Source: Trachythela sp. YZ-2020 (lineage: Eukaryota; Cnidaria; Anthozoa; Malacalcyonacea; Clavulariidae). From it: a stretch of 64,000 nucleotides of DNA. Of this stretch, positions 1 to 10,726 are shown one piece after another; position 1 is the first letter of the stretch, and each line of letters opens with the position of its first letter. The stretch is from positions 1-64,000 of the forward strand of contig JADLSH010000383.1 in assembly GCA_016169945.1 (NCBI GenBank), written 5' to 3'. The position numbers and the translations under genes were made by a program. The notes beneath the pieces were generated by a model. The model searched no databases. It was not told the origin of the DNA and worked only from the letters and a program-made list of their open reading frames with translations.

Positions 1-517
1 TCAACAAATGTAGGAAACTTTTAGGAATATTTTAGCTGAAGGTCAGGATAGGTTTATTCCCCTGAGGAAAATTCGTAAAAATTGTGCTAGGAAACCCCCA
101 TGGCTAACAACATCAGTGAAAATATTGTTGAGATTAAAGAAGGAAGCATACATTAGACTTAAAGCTCATAGCACTGAAACCAATAAAGCAGCATATAAAG
201 TAGCTATGAACCAGGCCAAGAAGGGGGTAAGAGAGAAAGTGCCAAAGGTTTTCGGAAATAAGATTGGCAGAAAAATTCTGCTGGAAATGCCAAGAAATTC
301 TTCAGTTTTTACAAGTTTTAAGTCAAAGGAGTAGCTCAGTACTGAGGCCATTGGAGGTTGACAGCAACCTATTGGTGGATGACATAGATATTGCTAATGC
401 ACTTAGTAAACAGTTTTCATCAGTATTCACCAAGGAATCTGATTTAAGTTCATCTGTTTGTAGAGCCCAACTTGGTTGAAGATAATATAGAAGCTTTGGA
501 TCCTAACTCAGGCTGTA

Positions 518-1981
518 GTGAGGGATAGATTGAAGGAAATTAAAACGAATAAGGCTGCTGGGCCAGATGAAATATATGGCCGTGTTTTAAATGAGTGTGC
601 AGAAGAGTTAGCTGCCCCGCTTTTCATAATATTTTGCAGGTCTTTAGCTTTCTCAGAAATTCCTGATGATTGGAGGAATGCAAGCGTTGTGCCTATATTC
701 AAAAAGGTAGCCACAAAAAGAATTGTGTTACAATTACCGTCCAGTTAGTCTGACATCTCTAGTGTGTAAGGTCTTAGAGAAATTAATAAAATCTGGCATT
801 CAGGCGTTTCTTGACAGGCATGATTTAATTCACAGCAGTCAGCATGGATTTAGATCTGGTAGGTCATGTTTGACGAATCTTTTAGAATATTTAGAATATG
901 TTAACAGCGAACTAGACCAGGGTAATAAGTTAGATGTCATTTACTTGGATTTCAGCAAGGCTTTTGATAAGGTACCTCATCAAAGACTTTTGCACCAACT
1001 TTGGCTTCATGGAATTAGGGGACCTGTTTTTCACTGGATTAAGGTTTGGTTATCAGACAGGAGACAGAGGGTGGTACTAAATGGGTCAAAATCGCAGTGG
1101 GAGGTGGTGGAGAGCGGTGTTCCCCAGGGGTCTGTCCTTGGCCCACTTCTTTTATCATTTTGTTAACCACATCCAAAAACGGATTAACAACCAAGAATTT
1201 ATGGAAATTTGCCGATGATATAAAAAATTGTTGGTAGGCCTTCAGGCACTACGGATGGTGGAGATATTCAGATGGATTTGGACACATTAACAAACTGGGC
1301 TAGTAGATGGCAAATGTCTTTTAACTATGATAAGTGTAAGGTAATGCATTTAGGCGGTAAGAGCAGCGATATCAATTATAATGAATATCATATGGAAGGG
1401 CGAGCACTAGACATTATTGAGGATGAAAAGGACCATGGAATTGGTGATCTCAAAATGACCTAAAGCTGAAAAGCAATGTGCAATCGCTAGAGGTAAAGGC
1501 TTTAAAAATGCTTGGGTGTATAAATCTGAATATTAACTATAAAAGTAAGGAGGTTTGTCAAAAATTGTACTTGGCATATGTTAGACCACACCTGGAATAC
1601 TGTGTTCAGGCATGGGGACAATATTTTCTTAAGGATATTCACAGCCTGGAAAGAGTTCAACGTAGAGCTACTAAGATGATATCTGGGTTACATAATATGG
1701 AGTATGGCGATAGGCTTAGAACACTCAAGCTATTTTCTCTTAGGTATAGACGTCTCAGAGGGGATTTAATAGAGGTGTTTAAAGTTTTGAATGGGATAGA
1801 TAAGGTTGATTTAAATGGTGTGCTAGTTCACCAACCCAGGATTAGAGGCAACCAATGCAACTTGAAGAAGATTAGGTGTAGAACTAGAAGTCGTTTGATG
1901 TCGTTCAGCATGAGAGTAGTCAATTATTGGAATGGAGTTGCGGATGAGGTAGTCACCAGATCCTTCATTGCCATGTTTTAA
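518..1981 (+). pseudogene. LINE reverse transcriptase, frameshifted
   Basis: Spread over at least four frames. Recognisable RT blocks in order: the N-terminal block with AAGPDEIYGRVL (about 550-595), NYRPVSLTSLVCKVLEKLI (about 725-785), HGFRSGRSCLTNLLEYLEY, the catalytic-Asp block YLDFSKAFDKVPHQRLL (about 940-995), SGVPQGSVLGPL (about 1115-1145) and FADDIK (about 1207-1224). The thumb region (1478-1981) includes the YVRPHLEYC block and RRLRGDLIEVFK. These are the conserved segments of CR1/jockey-like RTs that copy their own RNA by target-primed reverse transcription. Frame changes and stops between blocks mark it as dead. Confidence 0.85.
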
Positions 1982-2036
1982 GAGCAGATTAGACAGGTAT
2001 TATGAGTCAGAGGAATGAGTGTATAGTTTTTAATGT

Positions 2037-2142
2037 TGTAGGTAGGTAGGTGGTAGGTAAATAGGTAAATAGGTAGATAGGTTGGTAGGTAGGTAGGCAG
2101 GTAGGTAAGTAGGTAGGCAGGTAGGTAAGTAGGTAGGTGATA
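2037..2142 (+). repeat. GTAG-type microsatellite in LINE 3' UTR
   Basis: About 105 bp of imperfect GTAGGTAG repeats with interspersed GTAAGTAG and GTAGATAG units, lying between the end of the RT frame and the LINE tail. Probably an expansion within the LINE 3' UTR. Confidence 0.8.
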
Positions 2143-2192
2143 GGATTTGGACAAACCTCGATGGGCCCTTGTGGCTCGCTGTTTGTCATCAA

Positions 2193-2220
2193 CCTTTTAT
2201 GTCTTTTATGTCTTTATGTA
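2193..2220 (+). repeat. LINE 3' tail, TTTTATGTC repeats
   Basis: Three imperfect TTTTATGTC-like units at the very end of the LINE, right before the transposase remnant. The minus-strand LINE has the same tail (GACATAAA units at 47549-47575), which fixes the 3' boundary of both copies. Confidence 0.8.
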
Positions 2221-2621
2221 ACATTGACTTCGAGGAGAACATGCTGAAAGTGGAGCTTCTGGAGGTGGTCAAACGGGCCAACCACAACAAGACGTACCAT
2301 GTCGACGAACTAGCCCGCGAGCACGGCCACGAAATCGTGAGATTGGCTCCGTATAACTGTGACCTAAACCCGATAGAGATGATATGGGCTCAAGTGAAGA
2401 AATTTGTGAGGGACCGTAACCATACAGGACGCCTGAGTGCAGTGAGTTCCTTGGTTACAGAGGCGGTGGCCAGTATCTCGCCGGACGCGTGGGACAGGTG
2501 CTGCAGTCACGTCGTGGAGAAGGAGGAAGAGTACTGGGAGAGTGAGATCGTGGCTGATCAGATTGAACCCTTCATCATCTGTATGGACAGCGATAGCAGT
2601 AGTGACAGTGACAGCGAATGA
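2221..2621 (+). pseudogene. Transposase C-terminus (IS630/Tc1/mariner)
   Basis: Open frame matching the C-terminal third of the transposase at 6799-7872; they share the block EENMLKVELLEVVKRANHNK. It includes CDLNPIEMIWAQVKK (about 2362-2405), the family's third catalytic acidic residue (Glu of the NPIE motif), which the longer copy has only in a frameshifted part. The C-terminus is acidic and Ser/Asp-rich. This is a 5'-truncated remnant without the first two catalytic Asp residues, so it cannot be active. Confidence 0.8.
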
Positions 2622-3260
2622 TGCGACCCAGCTCTCCTGGCTTCTTCCTGTCCGCCTGGTGTCACGGGGCGGGTTCTGCTGGCGGCCGTTGGGGGCTCGG
2701 GCGCGCCCGTCGTGGCCGCCGCTGTCGGACCTGCACGTTGCCGGCGCCGTTCCCGGACCTGGTGGCTGGCGGTGACCACTGTGAGCAGGTGGCTCCTCGG
2801 AGAAACATTGTTTTGAGTTTGAGCCGTGAAGCGGCGCTGAAATATATGTTTGTTTTGGCATTATGTGTGTGACATGGCTGCGCAGTAAATATAGGCACCG
2901 CAGAATATATTTTTCAGCGGGTGGCGCCTCAGAATGTAGCGTAGGTTCATTGTTCAGTTGGCGCGGCGATAACGACGTGGGAATTCACATTTTTTGCATG
3001 AATGGTGTGACCTTGCTGAACAGAAAGGACAGGCACGGTAAATTACTTTTAAAGTGGGCGGTGCCTCGAAAAAACAACGTATTCTGTTCAGTCCGTGACG
3101 CGAAGTGGAGAAACTGACGCTGTATGCCCTCCTTGATCAACACAGGAGACTGATCATTGACACAGGAGCCCTCCCCCCGACCGACACAGGAGACCCCACA
3201 CTGAGATGCCCAAGAGACCCTTCCCCTCGTTGATATCTCCCAGAGGCCCCCATGATCGAA
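2221..3260 (+). mobile_element. Tc1/mariner-like transposon, 3' part
   Basis: 3' third of a DNA transposon whose longer copy lies inverted at about 5940-7995. It carries the transposase C-terminus (2221-2621), then a GC-rich non-coding segment. The non-coding part also matches the other copy: for example the block near 3144-3163 (ACACAGGAGACTGATCAT) recurs inverted at about 6006-6023. The left edge coincides with a LINE 3' end, so the 5' part was probably displaced beyond position 1. The outer right boundary is uncertain. Confidence 0.7.
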
Positions 3261-3792
3261 ACAAAAGGACCCCTGACTGACACAGGAGTCGGGGGAAATT
3301 GTTGCAATTGCAGACCCGCATTGCGGGTTATGTGGGTTCACTTGGTCCCCGGAGCGAAGCGAAACGCTCCCAAAATAGGGTTCGCAGGTCCCTATTTCGG
3401 GAGAACATGGGCCCCGAAAAGCTCGGCCAGGGGCCCATTGTCTGAAGAGAATGCCTTGTAACAGCCTGGGCCACCAGCCTAGGTGACCCAGGCTGGTGAC
3501 TCAGGCTGGGTCACCATAATAATCAATTTATTAAGGGGAACTGTCAAACTAAAGTGAGCCGAATCCCATAACTGTTTTCCTTCATTTTATGGAGCCTCAA
3601 ATGCGTGGGTCACTGTAGCTGCTTTTACAGACCCCTTGAACAGGCTCTGAACTGTCACTGTGGCACTGTCAGGAGGCCTCCATTGAGCCGATTCTGTCCC
3701 CAGCCCTGGGCCGGGGGCGGGAGACTGGCCCAGCCCGCCGATACCGCATTTTCGACTGCCGACATCGTTATCTTCGTTGGATTTTTAGGCTA
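3261..3792. other. Intergenic, no recognisable gene
   Basis: I see no coding motif. The stretch holds short direct repeats of CAGGCTGG-like sequence near 3463-3513 and a small similarity to about 60790-60840. It is probably decayed repeat. Confidence 0.4.
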
Positions 3793-3854
3793 ATGTCACG
3801 TGAAAATAACGCCAAGGTACCACGTTGATTGGGCCATCGCAAAAAAAATGAACT

Positions 3855-4497
3855 ATAGTTCCATAAATGGGTACGCAGTTTCCAAAAATGGGTATGGCGT
3901 CCCAAGGTCAGAGCCCATTTTCGAAAATAAACTGCCAGTGGCGTCATCAAATTGATTTTCAGGTTTCCTAAAGCAAATTCGGGTCTTCTGCCTGGTGGAA
4001 ATGGAATCATCATACCTTGTTCTACCATTCCTTGTTTGAGCAGCTTAATCATAGTTCGCGAACATTGATAAATATCTTTGTTTTACAATCGAGAACTGAG
4101 GGGCATGTTCATGGCATCCCCGTTTACTGCTGCCACCTGCTGTCTGCCAATCAGCATTGCACACTGCGCAGCACTGATTGGCGGACAGCAGCCATCAGCA
4201 GTAAACAGGGACGCCATGAAAACATGCCTGATGTAAACATTGGTTCTCGATTGTAAAACAAAGAAAAATACAATAGTTTGCGAACTACAATTATGCCACT
4301 CGAACTGGGAATGGTAGAAAAAGATATGATGATTCTGTTTCCACCAGGCAGAAGACCCGAATTTGCTTTAGGAAACCCGAAAATTGATTTGATGACGCCA
4401 CTAGTGGTTAATGGGTCTGACCTTGGGATTACCGTACCCATTTTTGGAAACTGCGTACCCATTTTTGGAACTAGTTCCAGGTTCCAAAAATGGAACT
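3855..4497. repeat. Near-perfect long palindrome, ~640 bp
   Basis: The left arm (CCATAAATGGGTACGC, then GGTTTCCTAAAGCAAATTC, then TTGTTTTACAATCGAGAAC) is repeated inverted on the right, with the centre near 4165 in a small hairpin of CTGCCAATCAGC-like sequence. It would fold into one long hairpin. The same design recurs at 46490-47165 (centre ~46820) and 51750-52210. Confidence 0.8.
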
Positions 4498-4521
4498 TTT
4501 TACCATAGTTTCCCCGACTGA

Positions 4522-4697
4522 AGTGTTACTAGTGGTGTATTTCTGTCATGTCAGTTGGAGACACACTAGGGAAATAATCCGTTTTTAGATTAATCCATTT
4601 TCAGATATAATAATCTGAGAAATGTATTTAATCTAAAAATGAATTACCACTAGTGTGTGTCCAACTATTTATGTTGAAATACACCACTAATGGCACT
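4522..4697. mobile_element. Nested MITE pair
   Basis: The outer inverted repeat is AGTG...ACTAGTGGTGTATTTC (4522) against its complement ending 4697. The inner inverted repeat (4553-4666) starts AGTTGGAGACACACTAGGG and ends CACTAGTGTGTGTCCAACT. The inner end sequence is shared with the element at 18379-19121, so it is a mobile family. Confidence 0.65.
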
Positions 4698-5411
4698 ACT
4701 AAGTCAAACTATAGACAAAGATTATTTTACAGAACCTGGCATTTATTCCAAAAAATGGTGAATTTCCAAAAAATAGGTACGCGGTAATCCCCCAACGTCG
4801 AACTCATTAACTGGCTTTCACTAATTGCGTCATCAAATCAATTTTTGGGTTTCCTAAAGCAAATTCGGGTCTTCTGCCTGGTGGAAACAGAATCATCATA
4901 CATTTTCTACCATTCCCAGTTCGAGTGGCTTAATTGTAGTTCGCAAACTATTGTATTTTCCTTTGTTTTACAATCGAGAACCAATGTTTACATCGAGGCA
5001 TATTGGCTGTTCATGGCGTCTGTTACTGCTGACGGCTGCTGTCCGCCAATCAGCGTCGTGCACTGCATGATTCATGAAGCAGTGGCAGATGACGCGGCAA
5101 CAACGAAGCCATATTTACCTCAGTTCTCGATTGTAACTAAAACAAAGATATTGTTAACAATGTTCTGGCAACGTTAACCTCAAATCAAGCTGGGGCAGAA
5201 ACGCGATATGATAATTCCATTTCCAGGCAGAAGGCATTGCACTGAAAACCTGACGAAAATCGGTTTGACCAACGCCACTAACATTTATTTTCAGAAAATG
5301 AGCTTTGCACGACGAACGCTAACATTTTTGAAAACTGCGGCTGCTATTATGGAACTATAGTTCATTTTTTGCGATATTTAATCAACGTACCTGGCGTTAT
5401 TTCACGTGACA

Positions 5412-5939
5412 ATCAGCAGCTAAAAACGATGGCGTCTGTGCTGACTGTCGACACAAGCTGTGATCTCGCCACCGACACATGTGTGGACGATAGTCGGCTC
5501 AATGAAGACTCCTGACTGTGGCTGCAGTGATTCGAAGGCACCTGTTCAGGAGTCTGTAGCAGCACAGTGTGTTCCACGCATTGTTTTCCGCTCAAAATGA
5601 GAGGAAAAGCTGAACATGAGACTCGGCTCACTAGACGACGGTTCCCACTAATCGGTGATTGGGAACATTATAGTGACCCAAGCACTGGTCAGCCAGCCTG
5701 GCAATGCCACAGTGGCCAAATATTACAGTCGGGTAATAGAGCGTACAGGCATTCTTTCACAATGGGCTTATGTTCTCGAAGTAAGGCTGCGAAACCCTAT
5801 TTACGTTGAAGCATTCCTCCCATGTTCAAGCAATTTACATAACCACAATGCGGAATGCTACAAGTGCAATAGTCCCCGACTCCTGAAGATGTTTCGGTCG
5901 TAGACCTGTCTTTGTTTCGATGTGGAGCCCTGCGAGAAG
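5412..5939. other. No recognisable gene
   Basis: Mixed-composition DNA between the MITE and the transposon copy. There are no protein motifs and no obvious internal repeat. Confidence 0.4.
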
Positions 5940-7995
5940 ATGTCAGCGCAGTGAGCTCTCGATGTTGAATGTCTCCTGGCGTCGTCGGCGGGGAAGGCAT
6001 CCTGTGTCAAATGATCAGTCTCCTGTGTGAAGAACAGCGTCGGTTTCTCAAAAAGGCCGCAAAGTCATCGGAGCTGAACGAGGCAGCTTGCGTTGTTTCG
6101 AACACCGCCCTAAGTAATTTGCCGTGCCTCCGCAAAGATCACACCATTCATGCAAAAATGTGCCCATTCGTCGATATCTGCGCCAACTGGTGTGAACCTG
6201 CTTGATACGAGCGCCACTGCAGTATGTGCGGTGCTGTTCGCGCCATGCGCAGCACGCTATCTGTCTGCAATGCCAAACGCTGCATGTTTCAGCGCCTTGC
6301 GTAAACTCAAAAAGCAATGTTTCTCCGAGCCACCTGCTCGCAGTAGTGTCCGCCAGCCGAGACTGGCGCCGGCGCAACGTGTCTGGAGTCAGCAGCAACG
6401 ACAGGCGCGCCTGAGCCCCAACGGCGGCCAGCAGAACCCGCCCGTGACACCAGGCGGTTTGGGGAAGAGCCAGGGAAAACTGGGTTGCATCATTCGCTGT
6501 CACTGATCGCTGCTGCTATCGCTGATCCATACAGATGATGAAGGGTTTCAATCTGATCGACCGCAATCTCCTGTCCCAGTACTCTTCCTCCTTCTCCACG
6601 ACGTGTTTCGCAACACCTGTCCCACGCGATCCGGCAACAGATACTAACCCCACCGCCTCTCAACCAAGAACTCACTGCACTCCGAGGCGTCTGTGGTTAC
6701 GATCCTGCGATTTCTAGAATTTCTTCACTTGGTATATCATCTCTATCGGGTTTAGGTCACAGTTACTGGAGGCCAATCTCCACGATTTGTGGCCGTGCTC
6801 ATGGAGCTGGATTCGTCGACATGAGCGTCTTGTTGTGGTTGGCCCGTTTGACCACCTCCAGAAGCTCCACTTTCAGCATGTTCTCCTCGAAGTCAATGTT
6901 GTTGGTGCGTAGCCACTGCCTTATCTCCTCCTTGTTGCTGGACGCTGTGGGTGACTTATTCTGCTGGCGACTGTGATACGGTGCATTGTCCATGACTATC
7001 ACTGACTTTTCCGGTATGTTCTTCAGGAGAACCATGAACCATTCCTCAAATGACTGCGCATTCATCGAGTCGTGATAGTCAAGCTTCTTCCCATCAGTCC
7101 AGATAGCGAGCAGTGCATTTGGCACAAACCCTTCTCTGCTGCCGGCATGGACGATGATGAGTCGTTTCCCCTTCCCAACCGTCTGCTTACGCCCCGTGAC
7201 CTCCTGTTGGTCTAGCCACGCACGGTTCGCACAGTCATACTGGCAGAACCACGTCTCGTCGAGGTAAATTATTGGTCGCAGTGGTTCCTCAGATCTTATT
7301 TCACGCATCCTGCGTAGGAAGCGGGCCCTGGCCGAAACCACGTTGGGCCTTTCCATCAGGACCTTCCGTGAGTCCATCTTGCGGAAGCGGAAACCGTTGG
7401 CGAGCAGCACCTTCCGCAGGGATGACCGACTGAGCTGCAGCGGAAGCTGTTCATGCACCTTCTCCAGCAACGTGTCCAACGTCACGTGCTCACCTGCCCT
7501 GTACATACGGTGGACAAGTTGTCTGAGGGAGCATATGTCGAAATCGTCCAGCTTGGCTGTGACACCACTCCAGGAATCTCTTGTCTTAGTTGGCATTACC
7601 TCACCTCCTTGCTTGACCTCTTGAATTATCCGTTTCACCGTCCTTTCAGATACACCTGTCATAGCGCTAACCCGTTCAGTTATTCGTCTCGGTGTCACCA
7701 GGAAACATTTCTCATTCTCATTCTCGTCCGCTCCTTTATCGTTTCCGTTGACCGTAATGCAGCGCTCCTTTTCGTCTTGGCAATACGAAAATACCTGGTA
7801 CACGACTTCTCTTGCTTGGACGTCTAACGGCCTAGCACGCGGCTTCTTCTCGCGTAGCGTTGACAGTGACATGGCTTCTATGTCTCAAGAAGCGTTCGGA
7901 AATTATCAGGACATATGTAAAATGCCAAAACAACTCGGCAATTCAACCCAGGGTATATTGAGCTACGGGTATATCCAAAGTATGTAGGTCGGTAC
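5940..7995 (-). mobile_element. Tc1/mariner-like transposon, longer copy
   Basis: Minus-strand copy carrying most of a transposase (6799-7872), a heavily indel-ridden continuation (about 6510-6798), and a 3' non-coding segment homologous to 2622-3260. The end sequences were not confidently identified, so the limits are approximate. It is inverted relative to the copy at 2221-3260, with the MITE cluster between them. Confidence 0.65.
6510..7872 (-). pseudogene. DDE transposase, IS630/Tc1/mariner superfamily
   Basis: The open frame 7872-6799 encodes 357 residues. An N-terminal DNA-binding region has a helix-turn-helix-like segment (VSAMTGVSERTVKRIIQEVK, about residues 69-88), followed by a second helical region. 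The DDE domain has the first catalytic Asp in IIYLDETWF (about residue 202) and the second in IVMDNAPYHS (about residue 296). The third acidic residue (NPIE) lies beyond the frame's end: after HNKT the frame shifts, and the remaining ~290 bp are recognisable only across several indels. Comparison with the copy at 2221 puts about 82 residues between the second Asp and the Glu, like the DD82E ('Sailor') group I recall from the literature. It catalyses cut-and-paste transposition in that family; this copy is broken. The Met at 7872 is the first in frame. Confidence 0.8.
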
Positions 7996-8194
7996 ATGCG
8001 TGACGACAGGATGACGTAGCTTTGCATGCATTCGGGATGCCACATTATTTATTTATAATTGGGACCTACGTCACCACTATCCCCTTCTGGGGTCAACGAC
8101 CTTGAAATGGATGGGCCCGGTTCAACCGGTTGACCCCCTTCAGTTCAAAATAATATCGTCGAAAAAGCGTGCTGAAATAACGTGCATTGATTAT
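7996..8194. other. Spacer, no gene recognised
   Basis: The only notable item is a small inverted motif around GGTTCAACCGGTTGACCCC near 8109-8128. Confidence 0.4.
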
Positions 8195-8530
8195 AAAAGT
8201 CCCACGTTGATTGGGCCATCGCAAAAAAATGAACTATAGTTCCAAAAATGGAACAGTTCCAAAAATGGAACTTTTTACCATAATTTCCCTGACTGACTTA
8301 AAAAACTATGTGGGCCAGTTCAAGTACCGATTCCCCAACTTCAAGGCCGAAAATATAGCACTGAATGTGGCGCATCTGGTGCAGTTAGAGGCTAGATGCG
8401 CTTTTTTGTCTCCTGGTGCGCCTTTGGGTTAAGAGGAAAATAGGTCAATTGCGTTCCCATTTTTGGAAACAGCATTCCCATTTATGGATTTTTTTTCAAA
8501 AATGGAAAGCAAAACCACTATAATCCCCTA
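8195..8530. mobile_element. MITE fragment (3793-5411 family)
   Basis: It starts with CCCACGTTGATTGGGCCATC and ATGAACTATAGTTCC, the subterminal part of the element at 3793, then TTTTTACCATAATTTCCC and several AAAAATGGAA/TTCCATTTTT inverted units. The rest of the family is missing. Confidence 0.6.
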
Positions 8531-8864
8531 TATCTAGGTACTATACGGCCCTGATAATCCCCACTGAATTGCCACGTTTTGCAGACTGGCCAATACCTGT
8601 ACCTGGCTGATGTGACTGAAAACGGCGTTATACCTCGCCTAGCATGGAGAAATACTTACCGATACTGATATCTCCGCCTTCTCAAATATCAAAATACAGC
8701 ACGAAACCGACCATTGTCAAATTCAATAACACACCCATTTGAATTTGATTTCAAAACGGTTTTCGCTCAGGGCCTTATAATACAGGTACAGTATTCTAGG
8801 GCCATAAATACTTGTGACGTCACTGGGGTCCGGAGGCCGGCGTTCGGCGACGCGTCGGCGGCCG

Positions 8865-8969
8865 GTCTCCGTGGCCTAGTTGGTTAGGCGCATTGCAACA
8901 GCCAATCACATTCGCGGATTACGCTGGCCCAGTGCCAGAGGCACCGGATCGAATCCAACGGGGCGGGGA
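8865..8969 (+). repeat. tRNA-like sequence, probable SINE head
   Basis: A perfect A-box TGGCCTAGTTGG near 8871, a B-box-like GGATCGAATCC near 8945, and a 7-bp potential acceptor stem (GTCTCCG with CGGGGAC). The body is about 105 nt and the T-stem does not pair, so it is not a normal tRNA gene. A tRNA-derived SINE or pseudogene fits best; no second copy was found in the window. Confidence 0.5.
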
Positions 8970-9183
8970 CTTTTCACCTTTTCCAAACGATGTCCATTGA
9001 GAGTTCACGCACGCCCCCCACTCGAAGGCAAACCGTCGGGACTTGTTATTACAAATATTTTTTATGTTTATACTTATATTTAAAATATCTTCCATATTTA
9101 ACTGCGCAGCATAAATGAAATAAATGTATTATAAGGCCTTGATAGGTGACGTCGCCGGGTACCGGAGTGACATCAGCAGTGTG

Positions 9184-9492
9184 CAGGGGCGTAACCAGGA
9201 TTTCTTAAGGGGGGGCAAGCCAATGTTAAAAGGGAGGGCAAAACTTTGATGATGGGCAGGGCCTATGGGAAAATGGTAAAATATCGGCCGTAAGGGGGGG
9301 CAATTGCCCCCTTTGACCATGGGCGTATCCACCACTGGGGAAAGTGGGGAAATTTCCCCAGTAAGTTTCAGATAATTTAACATTACGCCTATGGCAGTGT
9401 ATGGATAAAATGGTCCCAAAATACAGATTTTCCCCAGTGATCAAAAGCCCCCGGATACGCGCATGCCTTTGACCCCCCTAGTTGTACCCCTG
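9184..9492. mobile_element. hAT-like MITE, 309 bp
   Basis: Left end CAGGGGCGTAACCAGGAT, right end complementary to CAGGGGTACAACTAGG. Flanks GCAGTGTG and GTAGTATG match at 6 of 8 positions, as expected for an aged 8-bp hAT target duplication. Non-coding, with G/C runs just inside the ends. Confidence 0.65.
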
Positions 9493-9499
9493 GTAGTAT

Positions 9500-9995
9500 G
9501 GGGGAAGCCACTGTAATTGATCTAGTACCTAGTGCTAAAGTTCATAGGGGTTGTGCCACCGTACCGATCCAGTACACAAGTGCTAAAAATCTGTTTGTGC
9601 CACCGTACCGATCTAGTACCTAGTGCTAAAGTCTAGCATCTTGAAGGATATGGTGCTTAGCTTAAGCTCGATTTAGTTAACCAGGTACTTGTTTTAAGCA
9701 TCTTTATTTGTAAATATGTGCTAAAATTGGTAATTTAGCATCCATTTAGCAATGCTGGAGCTATATTTTTTACAGTGACCAAAACTAATGACGTTATTAG
9801 TGTCAATTTAGCATCTCCTGCTAAAACCTAGCATCATTTATGGGTTAGATGCTTGATTGAAGCACCAAATATATGGGCTTATGCTAAAGATTTCCCGCTA
9901 TTAGCGCCGATCTAGTACCTAGTGCTAAATTCTAGCATCTTGAAGCATATGGTGCTTAGCCTAAGCCATATTCTGTGACATGGTACTTATTTTAA
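9500..9995. repeat. TGCTAAA-rich repeat, left portion
   Basis: Contains repeated GATCTAGTACCTAGTGCTAAA-like units (about 9517, 9600, 9908). The block 9695-9775 (AAATATGTGCTAAAATTGG ... TTTTTTACAGTG) recurs at 17388-17485. The two portions look like one repeat split by the composite insertion between them. Confidence 0.6.
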
Positions 9996-10726
9996 GGCGG
10001 GTGGCGGCGGATTCAATTTTCGGGAGGGTGTGCAAAGTCACCATGGGGCCTCCTACAACTGGGGGCCTCCCAAACTAGGGGCCTCCCATAGGGGCATCAG
10101 GGGCCCCCTGTAAACATCAGTGGCGGCGGATTCCGGGGGGCAGGGTGGGCGCTTGCCCACCCTGTCAAAAAGTAGGGTGGGCAAAACTATATTTTTGCCC
10201 ACCCTCTTTTGGCCCGAGCATCGATCACCTGTTTTTATGGTATCCGTAGTTGCAAATAAAGGAAATGCCAAATTTCCTTCAAAGTAGTCGTACGTTTTTG
10301 TTTACCAAGGAAAGAGACAGTAATTTGGTAGCTCATCAGCGCAAGTCAAAGTGACGAAAAAAGTACATAGGTATCGGAATTGTGTTCCCACGATTCCGAT
10401 ACGATTCCGATCCGATCCGATACGACCCGGTTACCGTACCTACGATTTTGATGGGAGATGGCTCAAATCAATTGACTATGTCTAAACTACATTGCTGAAG
10501 CGTCAAAAGTCCAAAATTTCCCAATGGCAAAGTCAGGAGACCAAAAAAGGGGACAATGTCGGAAAAATGATGTAGCGTGTCAGCGCCAAATTTGAAGACA
10601 TTATAAAACAAAAGAGACTGACAACCACGTTGTCTGGGGCGCTGGTTCCGAATTTGGGGTCAAAATCTTTGAATTTTCAAAAATTGAGAAAAAATCGATT
10701 TTTTTCAGAAGGAAGAGGGTCCCAAA

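Larger units (their letters stand above)
1..2220 (+). mobile_element. CR1-type LINE, degenerate, 5' end outside window
   Basis: Non-LTR retrotransposon remnant read on the plus strand. It begins in the linker before the reverse transcriptase (RT), runs through the RT and its C-terminal region, and ends in a short 3' UTR with a microsatellite and an octamer-type tail. The RT is broken by several frameshifts (near 720, 1160, 1240 and 1465), so it cannot make protein. Sequence and tail match the minus-strand LINE at 47545-50848 and a small fragment at 60960-61130, so all three belong to one family. Short tandem 3' tails are typical of the CR1 clade; clade assignment is by motif recognition only. 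The 3' end abuts transposase sequence at 2221, which suggests this LINE inserted into that transposon. Confidence 0.85.
3793..5411. mobile_element. Composite non-autonomous element, ~1.6 kb, TIRs
   Basis: The ends form terminal inverted repeats: GTCACGTGAAAATAACGCC at 3794 is matched inverted by GGCGTTATTTCACGTGAC ending about 5411, and both continue inward through ATGAACTATAGTTCC. Inside are a ~640-bp palindrome (3855-4497), a smaller nested palindrome (4522-4697) and a diverged further half copy (4800-5385). There is no coding potential. Relatives share the internal GGTTTCCTAAAGCAAATTC block at 46600, 47015 (inverted), 47188 and 52010 (inverted). The superfamily is unknown; I see no clean target duplication. 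Confidence 0.7.
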
